A stretch of 64,000 nt of DNA, from the NCBI RefSeq assembly GCF_041053105.1, contig NZ_CP163444.1:8216501-8280500 (forward strand), read 5' to 3'. The stretch is from Streptomyces sp. R44. Lineage in GTDB: Bacteria > Actinomycetota > Actinomycetes > Streptomycetales > Streptomycetaceae. The translations under genes were made by a program, and so were the position numbers. How positions within the stretch are numbered: the first letter of the stretch is position 1; the number at the start of each line of letters is the position of its first letter. Below the pieces are notes generated by a model that saw only the letters and a program-made list of their open reading frames with translations, searched no databases and was not told the origin of the DNA. Below, piece by piece: positions 26,290 through 35,561 of this stretch.

Positions 26290-27206
26290 CAGGCGGCCGA
26301 GCAGACGGGACACCGCACGGACGGGGCCGCGCCGGCCGCCCGAAGCGGCGCGGGGCGCCGGCGACGTTCGTCGATCACGTCCGATCGGACGGCGTGATCG
26401 TCCGCCTTGAATCGCGCCGTCATCGCAAGCACCACGTGCCGGCCGCCGGATCGACCTGGTGGGCACCCGCAGCCCGTGGTTGGTGGATCGCGGTGCTGTT
26501 CGCCCTGGGGTCCCTGCTGTTCGCGGTCGGGTCGATTCCTGCCTATGGCGACGCCGTCGGGGCCCGAGGGGACACCGTCACCTACTTCGTCGGCTCCCTG
26601 TTCTTCACCTCGGCGTCCTTCCTCTGCTACCGCGAGACGGTCGACGCCGCGCCCCCGGCACGCAATCCCCACCACCGGCGGTTCTTCACCTACCAGCCCG
26701 ACCGGATCGACTGGTGGGCCACCGCGATCCAGCTCGTCGGCACCGTCTACTTCAACGTCAGCACCGGGCTCGCCATGGCCGACAACCTGTCCGCCGAGGC
26801 CGCGCACCAGCACGTGTGGCGGCCCGACGCCATCGGCTCCGTGTGTTTCCTGGTGGCCGGCGCGCTCGCCTGGTACGAGACCTGCCACGGCTGGCTCGCC
26901 TGGCGCCCCCGGTCCTGGGCCTGGTGGATCACCCTGACCAACCTGATCGGATCCATCGCGTTCGGGGTTTCCGCGGTCGCCGGGTACATCGACCCGGTCA
27001 CCGGTCAGGTGAACAACCTCGACCGGGCCGACACGCAAACCCTGATCGGCGCGGTGTGCTTCCTCGTCGGCGCCGTCCTGCTGCTTCCCGAGCGCACCGA
27101 GGAAACCCCGGCCCCGGCCCCTGAGGCCGACCGGCCGCGTGGTCCCGGACACGGTTCACCCCCCGGATCGCTTCGGTCGGCGAAGCTCCGGTGTCCACCG
27201 CCGTAG
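26286..27206 (+). CDS. integral membrane protein, possibly YrhK-like
   Basis: 306 aa from ATG 26286, 4-nt overlap with the BrkB gene. About seven helices run from residue ~55 to ~265, with paired aromatic motifs (WWIAVLFALGSLLFAVGSIP, WWATAIQLVGTVYFNVSTG, WWITLTNLIGSIAFGVSAVA). The repeating WW-x-x-x-x-x-x-GS pattern suggests internal duplication of a two-helix unit. Similar repeats occur in YrhK-type proteins, but I am not sure of the family. The N terminus is basic and cytosolic. Confidence 0.7.
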   Translation: MTGGRADGTPHGRGRAGRPKRRGAPATFVDHVRSDGVIVRLESRRHRKHHVPAAGSTWWAPAARGWWIAVLFALGSLLFAVGSIPAYGDAVGARGDTVTYFVGSLFFTSASFLCYRETVDAAPPARNPHHRRFFTYQPDRIDWWATAIQLVGTVYFNVSTGLAMADNLSAEAAHQHVWRPDAIGSVCFLVAGALAWYETCHGWLAWRPRSWAWWITLTNLIGSIAFGVSAVAGYIDPVTGQVNNLDRADTQTLIGAVCFLVGAVLLLPERTEETPAPAPEADRPRGPGHGSPPGSLRSAKLRCPPP

Positions 27207-27272
27207 GACAAGAAGCACTCTGCCTCGCCGGAACCTACCGTGGACCTTGGGGACCGATCCCACGGAGGGACG

Positions 27273-27464
27273 ATGGACAAGAACAGGGCCATGGGCATGG
27301 CCAAAGCCCGATTCAAGGCGATCGCGGGAAAGCTCACCGGCGACGAGCGTCTGGAGGCCGAGGGGAGAACGGACCAGGCGAAGGTCAAGATCCGTCAGAA
27401 GATGCAGGACATCCGGCACCGTGCTGAAGGCATCAAGGACTCGCTCAAGCACGACCGTTCATGA
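27273..27464 (+). CDS. CsbD-like small stress protein
   Basis: 63 aa from ATG 27273 behind GGAGGGACG. It matches the CsbD pattern: KARFKAIAGKLTGDERLEAEGRTDQ, then a Lys-rich helix. By family these are general-stress proteins of unknown biochemical role, often under an alternative sigma factor. No clear SigB-type promoter was seen upstream. Confidence 0.85.
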   Translation: MDKNRAMGMAKARFKAIAGKLTGDERLEAEGRTDQAKVKIRQKMQDIRHRAEGIKDSLKHDRS

Positions 27465-27541
27465 CGTACGTGCTCGGCGTCGCGTCAGCGGGGGAGGGCC
27501 GAGGCGACCGGAGGGCGCAACCGAAGGACGGAAGCACTTCG

Positions 27542-28279
27542 ATGTCCTCCCGTGATCCGGATGGTGCCGATCGGCGATGGCGCGGGCCGATCGGGACCTG
27601 GCCGGCCGTGGTGCTCGTGGTCGGCGTTCTCGTCGCGGCCAATGTCCTCCTGAACCGATGGACCGGGCCGATCCGCCTGGTGGCGGCCGTCGCGATCAGC
27701 GTCCTGCTGCTCGGTGTGCTCCGCTGGGCGGGCGGCACCCTGGCGGACGCGGGCCTGGCGCCCGGGACGCTGGCCCGCGGAGCCGGATGGGCGCTGGCGC
27801 TGACAGGGCTGGTCGGAGTCGTCTACGTCGTCGGGGCGCTGCTGCCGGCCACCCGGTCACTGTTCGAGGACCGGCGGTACGACGCGATGACCGGGGGCGA
27901 GTTGGTGACACGCGTTCTCGTGGTGGTGCCCGTCGGCACCGTCCTGGTGGAGGAGATCGCGTTCCGCGGAGTGCTGTACGGACTGGTGTGCCGGGCCCGT
28001 GGAGCGGTCTGGGCGACCGCCGTGTCCAGTGTGCTGTTCGGCCTGTGGCACGTCCTGCCGTCCCTGCACCTGGCGACCGCGAAGCCCGCGCTGACCTCGG
28101 TCCTCGGGGGCTCCGTGCTCGGCTCTGTCCTCGCCGTCATGGGCGCCGTCCTGTTCACGGCCCTGGCGGGCGTCCTGCTCTGCGAACTGCGACGCCGCAG
28201 TGGCAGTCTGCTGGCCCCCATGGGGCTGCACTGGGCGGTCAACGCGCTCGGCTACGTCGTCGGCTTCCTGCTGCGCTGA
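27542..28279 (+). CDS. CPBP family intramembrane metalloprotease
   Basis: 245 aa from ATG 27542. It has six to seven helices and the three CPBP/Abi signatures: EEIAFRG (~140), FGLWH (~163) and HWAVN (~231), which carry the Glu and His residues of the intramembrane active site. By family it may cleave prenylated or membrane peptides; bacterial members are often linked to self-immunity or stress. The substrate is unknown. A hairpin follows the stop. Confidence 0.85.
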   Translation: MSSRDPDGADRRWRGPIGTWPAVVLVVGVLVAANVLLNRWTGPIRLVAAVAISVLLLGVLRWAGGTLADAGLAPGTLARGAGWALALTGLVGVVYVVGALLPATRSLFEDRRYDAMTGGELVTRVLVVVPVGTVLVEEIAFRGVLYGLVCRARGAVWATAVSSVLFGLWHVLPSLHLATAKPALTSVLGGSVLGSVLAVMGAVLFTALAGVLLCELRRRSGSLLAPMGLHWAVNALGYVVGFLLR

Positions 28280-28309
28280 CCGCGCGGCGGGCGAAAAGCC
28301 CGCGCGCGG
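28280..28309. terminator. hairpin between convergent genes
   Basis: Left arm CCGCGCGGCGGGC (28280-28292), loop GAAAA, right arm GCCCGCGCGCGG; the stem has one bulged G. It lies in the 34-nt gap between convergent genes and can serve both. Confidence 0.65.
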
Positions 28310-28313
28310 GGCG

Positions 28314-30044
28314 TCAGTGCTTCGGCTCGATGACGACGCGCAGCCGGTCCAGGTCCTGCGGAGTGAAGCCCGAGGGCCGCATGACGGCGTTCCAGCCGTC
28401 GACGTACGCGGCCTTGTAGGTGTGGCCGTGGCCGTCCGGCACGCCCGTGGCGAACGGCAGGTCGGCGGTGACCTGCCAGAAAGTCACGAACGGGATCCAG
28501 ATCATCTCGTCCAGCACGTCGCCGCCGGGCGCCTCGCCGATCCAGTCGGGCTCGGAGAGAGTCAGCTGCGGGCTCCACCAGACGATCGGATCGGACGGGT
28601 GCATGAGGTACAGCACCCGCGTGCCGTCCCACGGCTGGTCCGCCGGAAGGATCCCGGTGGTCGGGGCGTCGGTGAACCGTACGGTCCGCCCCTCCTTGTA
28701 GACGGGCTCGATCTCCGGGCTGCCCGCGTCACGGTGGTCGCTGAACTTGCGGAACAGGGTGTTGAAGTTCGGTGGACCGGCGAACAGGGTGCCGGAGGTG
28801 CGGTTGCGCAGGTCGTACTCGCCGCTGAAGGCCGTCTCGCCACCGAACGACCCCAGGCTCTCGCCCGCCACGAACAGCCGCGGCCGCTGGTCCTGGGGCA
28901 GCTTGGACCAGCGGCCGTACACCGCGTCGAAGAGTTCACGGCCGGCCTCGCGCGCCTTGGACTGGTCCACGAGATAGGACAGCCACGACGGCAGGTACGA
29001 GTACTGCATCGCCACGGTGGCCGAGTCGCCGTCGCCGAGGTACTCGAACGAGTCCACGGCGGCGGGGTCGACCCAGCCGCTTCCGGTGGTGGTCATCACG
29101 AGCAGGTTCGCGCGCTCGAAGCCGCCGGCCCGTTCGAGGTCCGCGACGGCCCGCTCGGCGCGGGCTTCCGCGTCGTCGGCGGTCTGGAGCCCGGCGTAGG
29201 CCCGGACGGGCTCCAGGGCGGGGCGGTGGGTGAACGCGCCGATGTCCCGGGCCGTCGGACCGCTGCCGGTGAAGGCCCGGCCCTGGTAGCCCAGCGTGTT
29301 CCACGGCACCAGCGAGCCGGGCCCGCCGGAGCGCAGGGTGGTCGTGGGCTGGTGCACGCCTTCGGGAGTCTCGTTGTCCCGCAGCGAGAACGCCTCGTTG
29401 GTCGCGTTCACGAAACCGGCGAGGAGCACTCCGCTGACCACGGACCATGCGAGGCCCGCCACCACGATCCAGCCGACCACCCGTGCCGCGCGCGGGCCGA
29501 TCCAGCGGCGGAGCAGGCGGGCGACCCAGCGGTACAGACGTCGGAGTCCCCGGCCCGCGAGCAGCAGCAGCGAGAAGACGAGCGCGGCCACGAACGGGCA
29601 GGCGACGGCGGTGAGGACGTTGTAGTCGCTGACCCCCATGAGCTCGCGGATCTCGTGCTGCCAGTACTGACCGAACCCGAACGCCAGGCCGAACAGTACG
29701 ACCGCGCACACGATCAGGACCTGCCACGACCTGCGCGACGCGCTCCGCGCCTCCCGGTCGGCGAACGCGCGCCATATGTAGGCCGCGATCACGCCCAGCC
29801 CGTACCCGATGGCTGCGCTGATGCCGCAGATCAGTCCCTGGAGGATGCCGCCGCGAGGCAGCAGCGACGGGGTGAAGGAGAGGCAGGCGAGGAGCAGCGC
29901 GCCCCAGCAGCCGGGGACCGTGAGGTGCGGCGACCACCGGAGGCGCTTCCCGGAGCCGGGGGCCGGCCCGGCGTCCCCGGTCCCCGCTTTGTCGCGGTCC
30001 GCGGAGTCCCCGTCCGGCGGAGACGCGTGCAGGTCAGGAGTCAT
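28314..30044 (-). CDS. alpha/beta-hydrolase family membrane protein (DUF2319/Rv1069c-like)
   Basis: 576 aa from ATG 30044, with GGAGG 6 nt upstream. The N-terminal half has a disordered ~35-residue start and about five helices (~55-210). The C-terminal half is an alpha/beta-hydrolase domain with nucleophile elbow GESLGSFGG (Ser in G-E-S-L-G) and an ending GHGHTYKAAYVDGW that supplies the likely catalytic His. Mycobacterial relatives such as Rv1069c share this two-part layout. The substrate is unknown; a membrane-associated esterase or lipase is likely. Confidence 0.8.
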   Translation of the reverse strand: MTPDLHASPPDGDSADRDKAGTGDAGPAPGSGKRLRWSPHLTVPGCWGALLLACLSFTPSLLPRGGILQGLICGISAAIGYGLGVIAAYIWRAFADREARSASRRSWQVLIVCAVVLFGLAFGFGQYWQHEIRELMGVSDYNVLTAVACPFVAALVFSLLLLAGRGLRRLYRWVARLLRRWIGPRAARVVGWIVVAGLAWSVVSGVLLAGFVNATNEAFSLRDNETPEGVHQPTTTLRSGGPGSLVPWNTLGYQGRAFTGSGPTARDIGAFTHRPALEPVRAYAGLQTADDAEARAERAVADLERAGGFERANLLVMTTTGSGWVDPAAVDSFEYLGDGDSATVAMQYSYLPSWLSYLVDQSKAREAGRELFDAVYGRWSKLPQDQRPRLFVAGESLGSFGGETAFSGEYDLRNRTSGTLFAGPPNFNTLFRKFSDHRDAGSPEIEPVYKEGRTVRFTDAPTTGILPADQPWDGTRVLYLMHPSDPIVWWSPQLTLSEPDWIGEAPGGDVLDEMIWIPFVTFWQVTADLPFATGVPDGHGHTYKAAYVDGWNAVMRPSGFTPQDLDRLRVVIEPKH

Positions 30045-30202
30045 GGCTGTCCTCCGGGGGACATCATCCCAAGGCCCCGGAGGACCTGCCATTCGGACTC
30101 GCCGCGCCGCGAGAGCGAGGGCGGCCGTCGAGCCGGGTCATCAGGCCGACGGCGCCCGAAGCAACGTCAACTACGCTCCTGCCGGCTGCACAACCCAGCC
30201 GG

Positions 30203-30586
30203 TCAGCCCGGGCGGGGGCCGGAGGAGTCGTCGTCCGGGTTCACGCCGGTGAACGCCGCGTCGTCCTTCGTGCCGCTGGGGCGCTGGGTCCGGCCCCTTC
30301 GGCCGGTGTCGCGCATGCCCTTCTCCGGCGAGCGGCCTCGCTTCTCGCCTCTGGCCGTGTCGCTGTGAACGGTGTCGCCGGGGACGTTCTGTTCTTCCTC
30401 CTTGGCGGTCTTCCGTCCCTTGCCGGGCGGGGGTGCGTGCTTCTCGGGATGGAAGGAACGCGACGCGCTCGGATTCTTCTGCTGGCGCGTCTCGTCCACA
30501 TCAGGGGACCAGCCGTGCTGTCCGGCCATGCCGTCGCGGCTCGGCTCGCCGCGCGAGGGCCTGGAGGACTTCGGTGTCTCGGCCAT
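30203..30586 (-). CDS. small disordered hydrophilic protein
   Basis: 127 aa from ATG 30586. It is very rich in Lys, Arg, Glu, Ser, Pro and Gly, with no hydrophobic core, e.g. GKGRKTAKEEEQNVPGDTV. This composition suggests an intrinsically disordered stress or nucleic-acid-associated protein. Coding bias is weaker than in the neighbours, so the call is cautious. It is divergent from the hydrogenase operon. Confidence 0.5.
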   Translation of the reverse strand: MAETPKSSRPSRGEPSRDGMAGQHGWSPDVDETRQQKNPSASRSFHPEKHAPPPGKGRKTAKEEEQNVPGDTVHSDTARGEKRGRSPEKGMRDTGRRGRTQRPSGTKDDAAFTGVNPDDDSSGPRPG

Positions 30587-30846
30587 GAGCCGACCTGCCT
30601 GTCCGTGCGAGGGGCATGCGTTCGCAAACCCCTGGGACTCCGATCTTCCCACGAGACGCAGGGCGCGTCTCCTGGACGGCGCTCCGTGGCGATCAGGCCG
30701 CCAATCGGCCGGACGCACACCTCGAACGGGTGAGGTGCGGGCTCCGCCAACCCGCTGGGCTCCTCGTGCCGGCCGATGATCGCAGGCGGTTGGTGGACCG
30801 CGGTTCCCAGGGCCGCACCCCCCTCCGCGACCCGGAAAGGCCGCCC

Positions 30847-32547
30847 ATGCGCATCCTGCTCGTCGCCAGCAGCTTCAACAGCCTCACCCAGCGTGTCCTG
30901 GTCGAGCTGCGCGACCGCGGGCACACCGTCCCCGTGGAGGTCACCCCTGACGGGGCCGCCGTGCGCGAGGCCGTGGCACGCCACGCGCCCGACCTGGTCG
31001 TGGCCCCCCTGCTGAAGGCCGTCGTGCCCCGCGATGTGTGGACGGCACACCGTGTCCTGATCGTGCACCCCGGACCCGTGGGCGACCGCGGCCCGTCCTC
31101 GCTGGACCACGCGATCCGCGACGGGGTCGAGGAGTGGGGCGTCACCGTCCTCCAGGCCGACGAGGAGATGGACGCGGGCGACGTCTGGGCATCCGCGAGC
31201 TTCCGCGTGCCGGAGGTCGGCAAGAGCGATCTGTACCGCAACGAACTGTCCGACGCCGCCGTGGCCGCCGTGCTCCGCGCCGTCGAGAGGGTCGCCGCAG
31301 GGGCGGCACCGCGTCCGCAGACCGGCGAGATCCGCGCCCGACCCGCTCTCCGCCAGGAGGAGCGCCGGATCTCCTGGGGCGAGGACACCACCGGGACCGT
31401 CCTGCGCACCCTGCGGGCCGCCGACTCGCAGCCCGGCGTACCGGACCGGCTGCTCGGCGCCGAGTGGTTCCTGCACGGCGGCCACGCGGAGGACGGTCTG
31501 CGCGGGCGTCCCGGCGCTCTCCTCGCCACCCGGGCGGGCGCGGTCTGCCGCGCCACCGTGGACGGCGCGGTGTGGATCCCCGAGGTCCGTGCCCGCACCG
31601 GCCCCGGCAGGCCGCGTGCCTGCAAGCTCCCCGCCACCCTGGCCCTCGCGGGCCTGCTGCCGGAGCTCCCCGAACTGCCGGCACCCGTCGACCCGGCGCC
31701 GGGCCGGCGGACCTGGACCGACATCGCGTACCGCGAACAGGGGCCGGTCGGCGTCCTGTCCTTCGCGTTCCCCGGCGGGGCGATGAGCACCGACCAGTGC
31801 CGCCGCCTGCTTGACGCGTACGAGACGGCCCGTGGGCGTCCCACCTCCGTCCTGGTGCTCGGCGGGCAGCGCGACTTCTTCTCCAACGGCATCCATCTGA
31901 ACGTCATCGAGGCCGCCGCCGACCCCGCCGCCGAGTCCTGGGCCAACATCAATGCCATGAACGACCTGGTCGAGGCGGTACTCACCACGACCGACCGGCT
32001 CGTCGTGAGCGCGATCGGCGGCAACGCCGCCGCCGGCGGGGTGATGCTCGCCCTCGCCGCCGACGAGGTCTGGTGCCGTTCGGGGTCGGTGCTCAACCCG
32101 CACTACCGGCGCATGGGCCTGTACGGATCGGAGTACTGGACCCGCACCCTGCCCGGGAAGGTGGGCGAGGCCCTGGCCGCGCGCCTCACCGAAGAGGCCA
32201 CGCCGGTGTCCGCGGCCGCATCGCTCGACATGGGTCTGGTCGACCGGGTCGTCGACTGCGGACCCGGGGAGTTCGCCGCCGAGATCACCCGATTGGCCCT
32301 CCACCTGGCATCCCGTGGCGGTCTCCAGCCCCGGATCGCGGCCAAGAAGGCGGAGCACGAGCGCCGGGAGTCCGTCGCTCCCCTTGCGGCCCACCGCGAG
32401 CGGGAGCTCTCCCGGATGCGGACGATCTTCGACGATCCCGCCGCGAGCTACCACGCGCGGCGCCGGGCCTTCGCCCGGAAGGAGGCCCCCCGAGCGCCGC
32501 TCCCGAACGGCCCAGGTGCGGGCGCGGGCGGATCGGCCGACTGTTAA
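30847..32547 (+). CDS. hypX: HypX/HoxX, hydrogenase maturation protein for CO ligand synthesis
   Basis: 566 aa from ATG 30847. The N-terminal third is a formyl-tetrahydrofolate hydrolase/transferase-like domain (MRILLVASSFNSLTQRV, HPGPVGDRGPSSLDHAI, QADEEMDAGDVWAS). The C-terminal half is an enoyl-CoA hydratase-like domain with SAIGGNAAAGGVMLALAADEVW (oxyanion hole) and the HypX-typical GLYGSEYWTRTLP. In studied homologs, formyl from N10-formyl-THF is transferred to CoA and decarbonylated to give the CO ligand of the NiFe site in air. It is first in the hydrogenase operon, 55 nt before hhyS. A promoter should lie in 30587-30846, but none was recognised. Confidence 0.92.
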   Translation: MRILLVASSFNSLTQRVLVELRDRGHTVPVEVTPDGAAVREAVARHAPDLVVAPLLKAVVPRDVWTAHRVLIVHPGPVGDRGPSSLDHAIRDGVEEWGVTVLQADEEMDAGDVWASASFRVPEVGKSDLYRNELSDAAVAAVLRAVERVAAGAAPRPQTGEIRARPALRQEERRISWGEDTTGTVLRTLRAADSQPGVPDRLLGAEWFLHGGHAEDGLRGRPGALLATRAGAVCRATVDGAVWIPEVRARTGPGRPRACKLPATLALAGLLPELPELPAPVDPAPGRRTWTDIAYREQGPVGVLSFAFPGGAMSTDQCRRLLDAYETARGRPTSVLVLGGQRDFFSNGIHLNVIEAAADPAAESWANINAMNDLVEAVLTTTDRLVVSAIGGNAAAGGVMLALAADEVWCRSGSVLNPHYRRMGLYGSEYWTRTLPGKVGEALAARLTEEATPVSAAASLDMGLVDRVVDCGPGEFAAEITRLALHLASRGGLQPRIAAKKAEHERRESVAPLAAHRERELSRMRTIFDDPAASYHARRRAFARKEAPRAPLPNGPGAGAGGSADC

Positions 32548-32577
32548 GCAAGACCTAGGCCCGACATGAGGCCTTGC
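32548..32577 (+). promoter_or_regulatory. imperfect inverted repeat in the hypX-hhyS gap
   Basis: Arms GCAAGACCT (32548-32556) and AGGCCTTGC (32569-32577) pair with one mismatch around a 12-nt loop, right after the hypX stop codon. It may protect the hhySL part of the transcript, attenuate it, or be an operator. The strong GGAGG for hhyS follows at 32592-32596. Confidence 0.35.
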
Positions 32578-32602
32578 CCCATCCCTCCTCAGGAGGCGAC
32601 CC

Positions 32603-33685
32603 ATGAGCGCAGTGAAACCGGCCCCGGTCGAGGACCAGGGTGCCGCACCCGGCAGCGAAGAGAAGCCGATCCACATCCTCTGGATCAACGCGGGTCTGAG
32701 CTGTGACGGAGACTCGGTGGCCCTGACCGCCGCCATGCAGCCCAGCATCGAGGAGATCGCCCTCGCGGGGCTGCCAGGGCTGCCCAGGATCGCGGTCCAC
32801 TGGCCACTGATCGACTTCGAGTGCGGTCCGGTGGGCGGCGCCGACACGTTCATCGAGTGGTTCTTCAAGGGGGAGCGGGGCGAGATCGACCCGTTCGTGC
32901 TGGTGATCGAGGGCTCGATCCCGAACGAGGCGATCAAGCAGGAGGGCTACTGGTGCGGCTTCGGCGACGACCCGGAGACCGGCCAGCCCATCACCACCAG
33001 CGAGTGGATCGACCGGCTGGCGCCCAAGGCGCTCGCGGTGGTCGCGATCGGCACCTGCGCCACGTACGGCGGCATCCACGCCATGGCGGGGAACCCGACC
33101 GGCGCGATGGGCGTGCCCGACTACCTGGGCTGGGACTGGAAGTCCCACGCGGGCATCCCGATCGTGTGCGTGCCCGGCTGCCCCATCCAGCCGGACAACT
33201 TCGCGGAGACGCTGACCTACCTGCTCTACCAGGCGGTCGGCTCCGCGCCGATGATCCCGCTGGACGACAAGCTCCGTCCGACCTGGCTGTTCGGGGCGAC
33301 CGTGCACGAGGGCTGCGACCGGGCCGGCTACTACGAGCAGGGCCAGTTCGCCTCGACGTACGACTCGCCCAAGTGCCTGGTCAAGCTCGGTTGCTGGGGC
33401 CCCGTCGTCAAGTGCAACGTCCCCAAGCGCGGCTGGATGAACGGTGTCGGCGGCTGTCCGAACGTCGGCGGCATCTGCATCGCGTGCACGATGCCCGGAT
33501 TCCCGGACAAGTTCATGCCGTTCATGGACGAACCTCCCGGTGCCAAGGTCTCCGTCTCCGCCAGCGGTGTGTACGGCTCGGTGATCCGCCGGCTCCGGAG
33601 CATGACGTCCAGGACCGTGGACAAGGAGCCGAAGTGGCGGCACACCGGTGAACGGGTCACCACCGGCTACCGGCCGCCCTGGTGA
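32603..33685 (+). CDS. hhyS: group 1h (former group 5) [NiFe] hydrogenase small subunit
   Basis: 360 aa from ATG 32603 behind CAGGAGG. There is no Tat signal peptide, so the enzyme is not exported. The N-terminal flavodoxin-like domain has the proximal-cluster motif GLSCDGD (Cys34, Asp37), GTCATYGG and CVPGCPIQPDNF. The C-terminal domain has HEGCDRAGYYEQG, KLGCWGPVVKCN, NGVGGCPNVGGICIACTMPGFPD for the medial and distal clusters. The Cys-Asp-Gly-Asp in place of Cys-x-x-Cys agrees with the 3Cys-1Asp proximal cluster known for the actinobacterial-type hydrogenase. Group 1h enzymes scavenge atmospheric H2. It carries electrons from the NiFe site in hhyL. Confidence 0.96.
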   Translation: MSAVKPAPVEDQGAAPGSEEKPIHILWINAGLSCDGDSVALTAAMQPSIEEIALAGLPGLPRIAVHWPLIDFECGPVGGADTFIEWFFKGERGEIDPFVLVIEGSIPNEAIKQEGYWCGFGDDPETGQPITTSEWIDRLAPKALAVVAIGTCATYGGIHAMAGNPTGAMGVPDYLGWDWKSHAGIPIVCVPGCPIQPDNFAETLTYLLYQAVGSAPMIPLDDKLRPTWLFGATVHEGCDRAGYYEQGQFASTYDSPKCLVKLGCWGPVVKCNVPKRGWMNGVGGCPNVGGICIACTMPGFPDKFMPFMDEPPGAKVSVSASGVYGSVIRRLRSMTSRTVDKEPKWRHTGERVTTGYRPPW

Positions 33686-33776
33686 CCGTGACCGCCATCG
33701 CGCCACCCCGCAAGACCCCCCCATCCAACCCACTGTTCGCGAAGACGAAGAGTTGACGAAGGGCATCACAGCGACC

Positions 33777-35561
33777 ATGGCATCTCCGGCGAAGACGACG
33801 GGTGACGGCTCCGGCCTTGTGGAGATGGCCTGGGACCCCATCACCCGGATCGTGGGCAGCCTCGGCATCCACACGAAGATCGATTTCAAGCAGAAGCGCG
33901 TCGCGGAGTGCTACAGCACGTCCTCCGTCTTCCGCGGCTACAGCGTCTTCATGCGGGGCAAGGACCCCCGCGACGCGCACTTCATCACCAGCCGCATCTG
34001 CGGCATCTGCGGTGACAACCACGCGACCTGCTCCGTGTACGCGCAGAACATGGCGTACGGCGTGAAGCCCCCGCACCTCGGCGAGTGGATCATCAACCTC
34101 GGCGAGTCCGCGGAGTACATGTTCGACCACAACATCTTCCAGGAGAACCTGGTCGGGGTCGACTACTGCGAGAAGATGGTCCGCGAGACCAACCCCGGCG
34201 TCCTGGAGCTGGCCGAGCGCACCGAGGCCCCGCACGCCGCCGAGCACGGCTACCGCACGATCGCGGACATCATGCGCTCCCTCAACCCCCTCGAAGGCGA
34301 GTTCTACCGCGAGGCGCTCCAGGTCAGCCGCTACACCCGGGAGATGTTCTGTCTCATGGAGGGGCGGCACGTCCACCCCTCCACCCTCTACCCCGGCGGC
34401 GTCGGCACGGTCGCGTCCGTGCAGCTGTTCACCGACTACATGAGCCGCCTCATGCGCTACGTGGAGTTCATGAAGCGGGTCGTCCCGCTCCACGACGACC
34501 TCTTCGACTTCTTCTACGAGGCGCTGCCCGGCTACGAGGAGGTCGGCCGCCGCCGTGTGCTCCTCGGCTGCTGGGGCGCGCTCAACGACCCCGAGCACTG
34601 CGACTTCACCTACGCCAACATGACCGACTGGGGCCGGCGGATGTTCGTCACCCCCGGTGTCGTCGTCGACGGCAAGCTGGTGACCAACGACCTCACCGAG
34701 ATCAACCTCGGCATCCGCATCCTGCTCGGCAGCTCGTACTACGAGGACTGGCAGGGCCAGGAGCAGTTCGTCACCCACGATCCGCTGGGCAACCCGGTCG
34801 ACCCGCGCCACCCGTGGAACCAGCACACCATCCCGGCCCCGCAGAAGCGGAACTTCGACGACAAGTACAGCTGGGTCATGTCCCCGCGCTGGTTCGACGG
34901 CAAGGACCACCTGGCACTGGACACCGGCGGCGGCCCCATCGCGCGCCTGTGGTCCACCGCGCTCTCCGGCCTCGTCGACATCGGCTACGTCAAGGCCACC
35001 GGGCACAGCGTCGTCATCAACCTCCCCCGGACGATGACCAAGCCGGAGACCACCTTCGAGTGGCAGATCCCGAAGTGGAGCAACGCCCTGGAGCGCAACC
35101 GCGCCCGGACCTACTTCCAGGCGTACGCGGCCGCCGTCGCCCTGCACTGCGCCGAGAAGGGCCTGGAGGAGGTCCGCGCCGGCCGCACGCAGACGTGGGA
35201 GAAGTTCGACGTGCCGGACGAGTCCATCGGTGTCGGCTTCACCGAGGCCGTACGGGGTGTCCTCTCGCACCACATGGTCATCAGGGACGGCAAGATCGCC
35301 AACTACCACCCCTATCCGCCGACGCCGTGGAACGCCTCCACGCGCGACACGTTCGGGACCCCCGGTCCGTACGAGGACGCGGTGCAGAACACCCCGATCT
35401 TCGAGGAGAACACGCCCGAGAACTTCAAGGGCATCGACATCATGCGCGCCGTGCGCAGCTTCGACCCCTGCCTGCCGTGCGGCGTCCACATGTACACGGG
35501 CAACGGCAGGACCGTGAAGCAGATGCACGTGCCCACCGGCCTGAGCGGTCTGGCCGGATGA
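33777..35561 (+). CDS. hhyL: group 1h [NiFe] hydrogenase large subunit
   Basis: 594 aa from ATG 33777; TTG 33753 in frame is an alternative. The NiFe ligands are visible: RICGICGDNH (Cys75, Cys78) near the N terminus and DPCLPCGVH (Cys565, Cys568, His571) near the C terminus. 23 residues follow His571 and should be removed by the maturation protease encoded at 38800. It binds the Ni-Fe(CN)2CO site and splits H2. Length and motifs fit HhyL. It lies 91 nt after hhyS, and its stop overlaps the NifU-like gene by 4 nt. Confidence 0.96.
   Translation: MASPAKTTGDGSGLVEMAWDPITRIVGSLGIHTKIDFKQKRVAECYSTSSVFRGYSVFMRGKDPRDAHFITSRICGICGDNHATCSVYAQNMAYGVKPPHLGEWIINLGESAEYMFDHNIFQENLVGVDYCEKMVRETNPGVLELAERTEAPHAAEHGYRTIADIMRSLNPLEGEFYREALQVSRYTREMFCLMEGRHVHPSTLYPGGVGTVASVQLFTDYMSRLMRYVEFMKRVVPLHDDLFDFFYEALPGYEEVGRRRVLLGCWGALNDPEHCDFTYANMTDWGRRMFVTPGVVVDGKLVTNDLTEINLGIRILLGSSYYEDWQGQEQFVTHDPLGNPVDPRHPWNQHTIPAPQKRNFDDKYSWVMSPRWFDGKDHLALDTGGGPIARLWSTALSGLVDIGYVKATGHSVVINLPRTMTKPETTFEWQIPKWSNALERNRARTYFQAYAAAVALHCAEKGLEEVRAGRTQTWEKFDVPDESIGVGFTEAVRGVLSHHMVIRDGKIANYHPYPPTPWNASTRDTFGTPGPYEDAVQNTPIFEENTPENFKGIDIMRAVRSFDPCLPCGVHMYTGNGRTVKQMHVPTGLSGLAG

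Noticed and set aside
33657..35528. 623-aa minus-strand frame opposite hhyL
   Set aside because: Shadow of hhyL, which carries both NiFe cysteine motifs. The antisense product has no recognisable domain.
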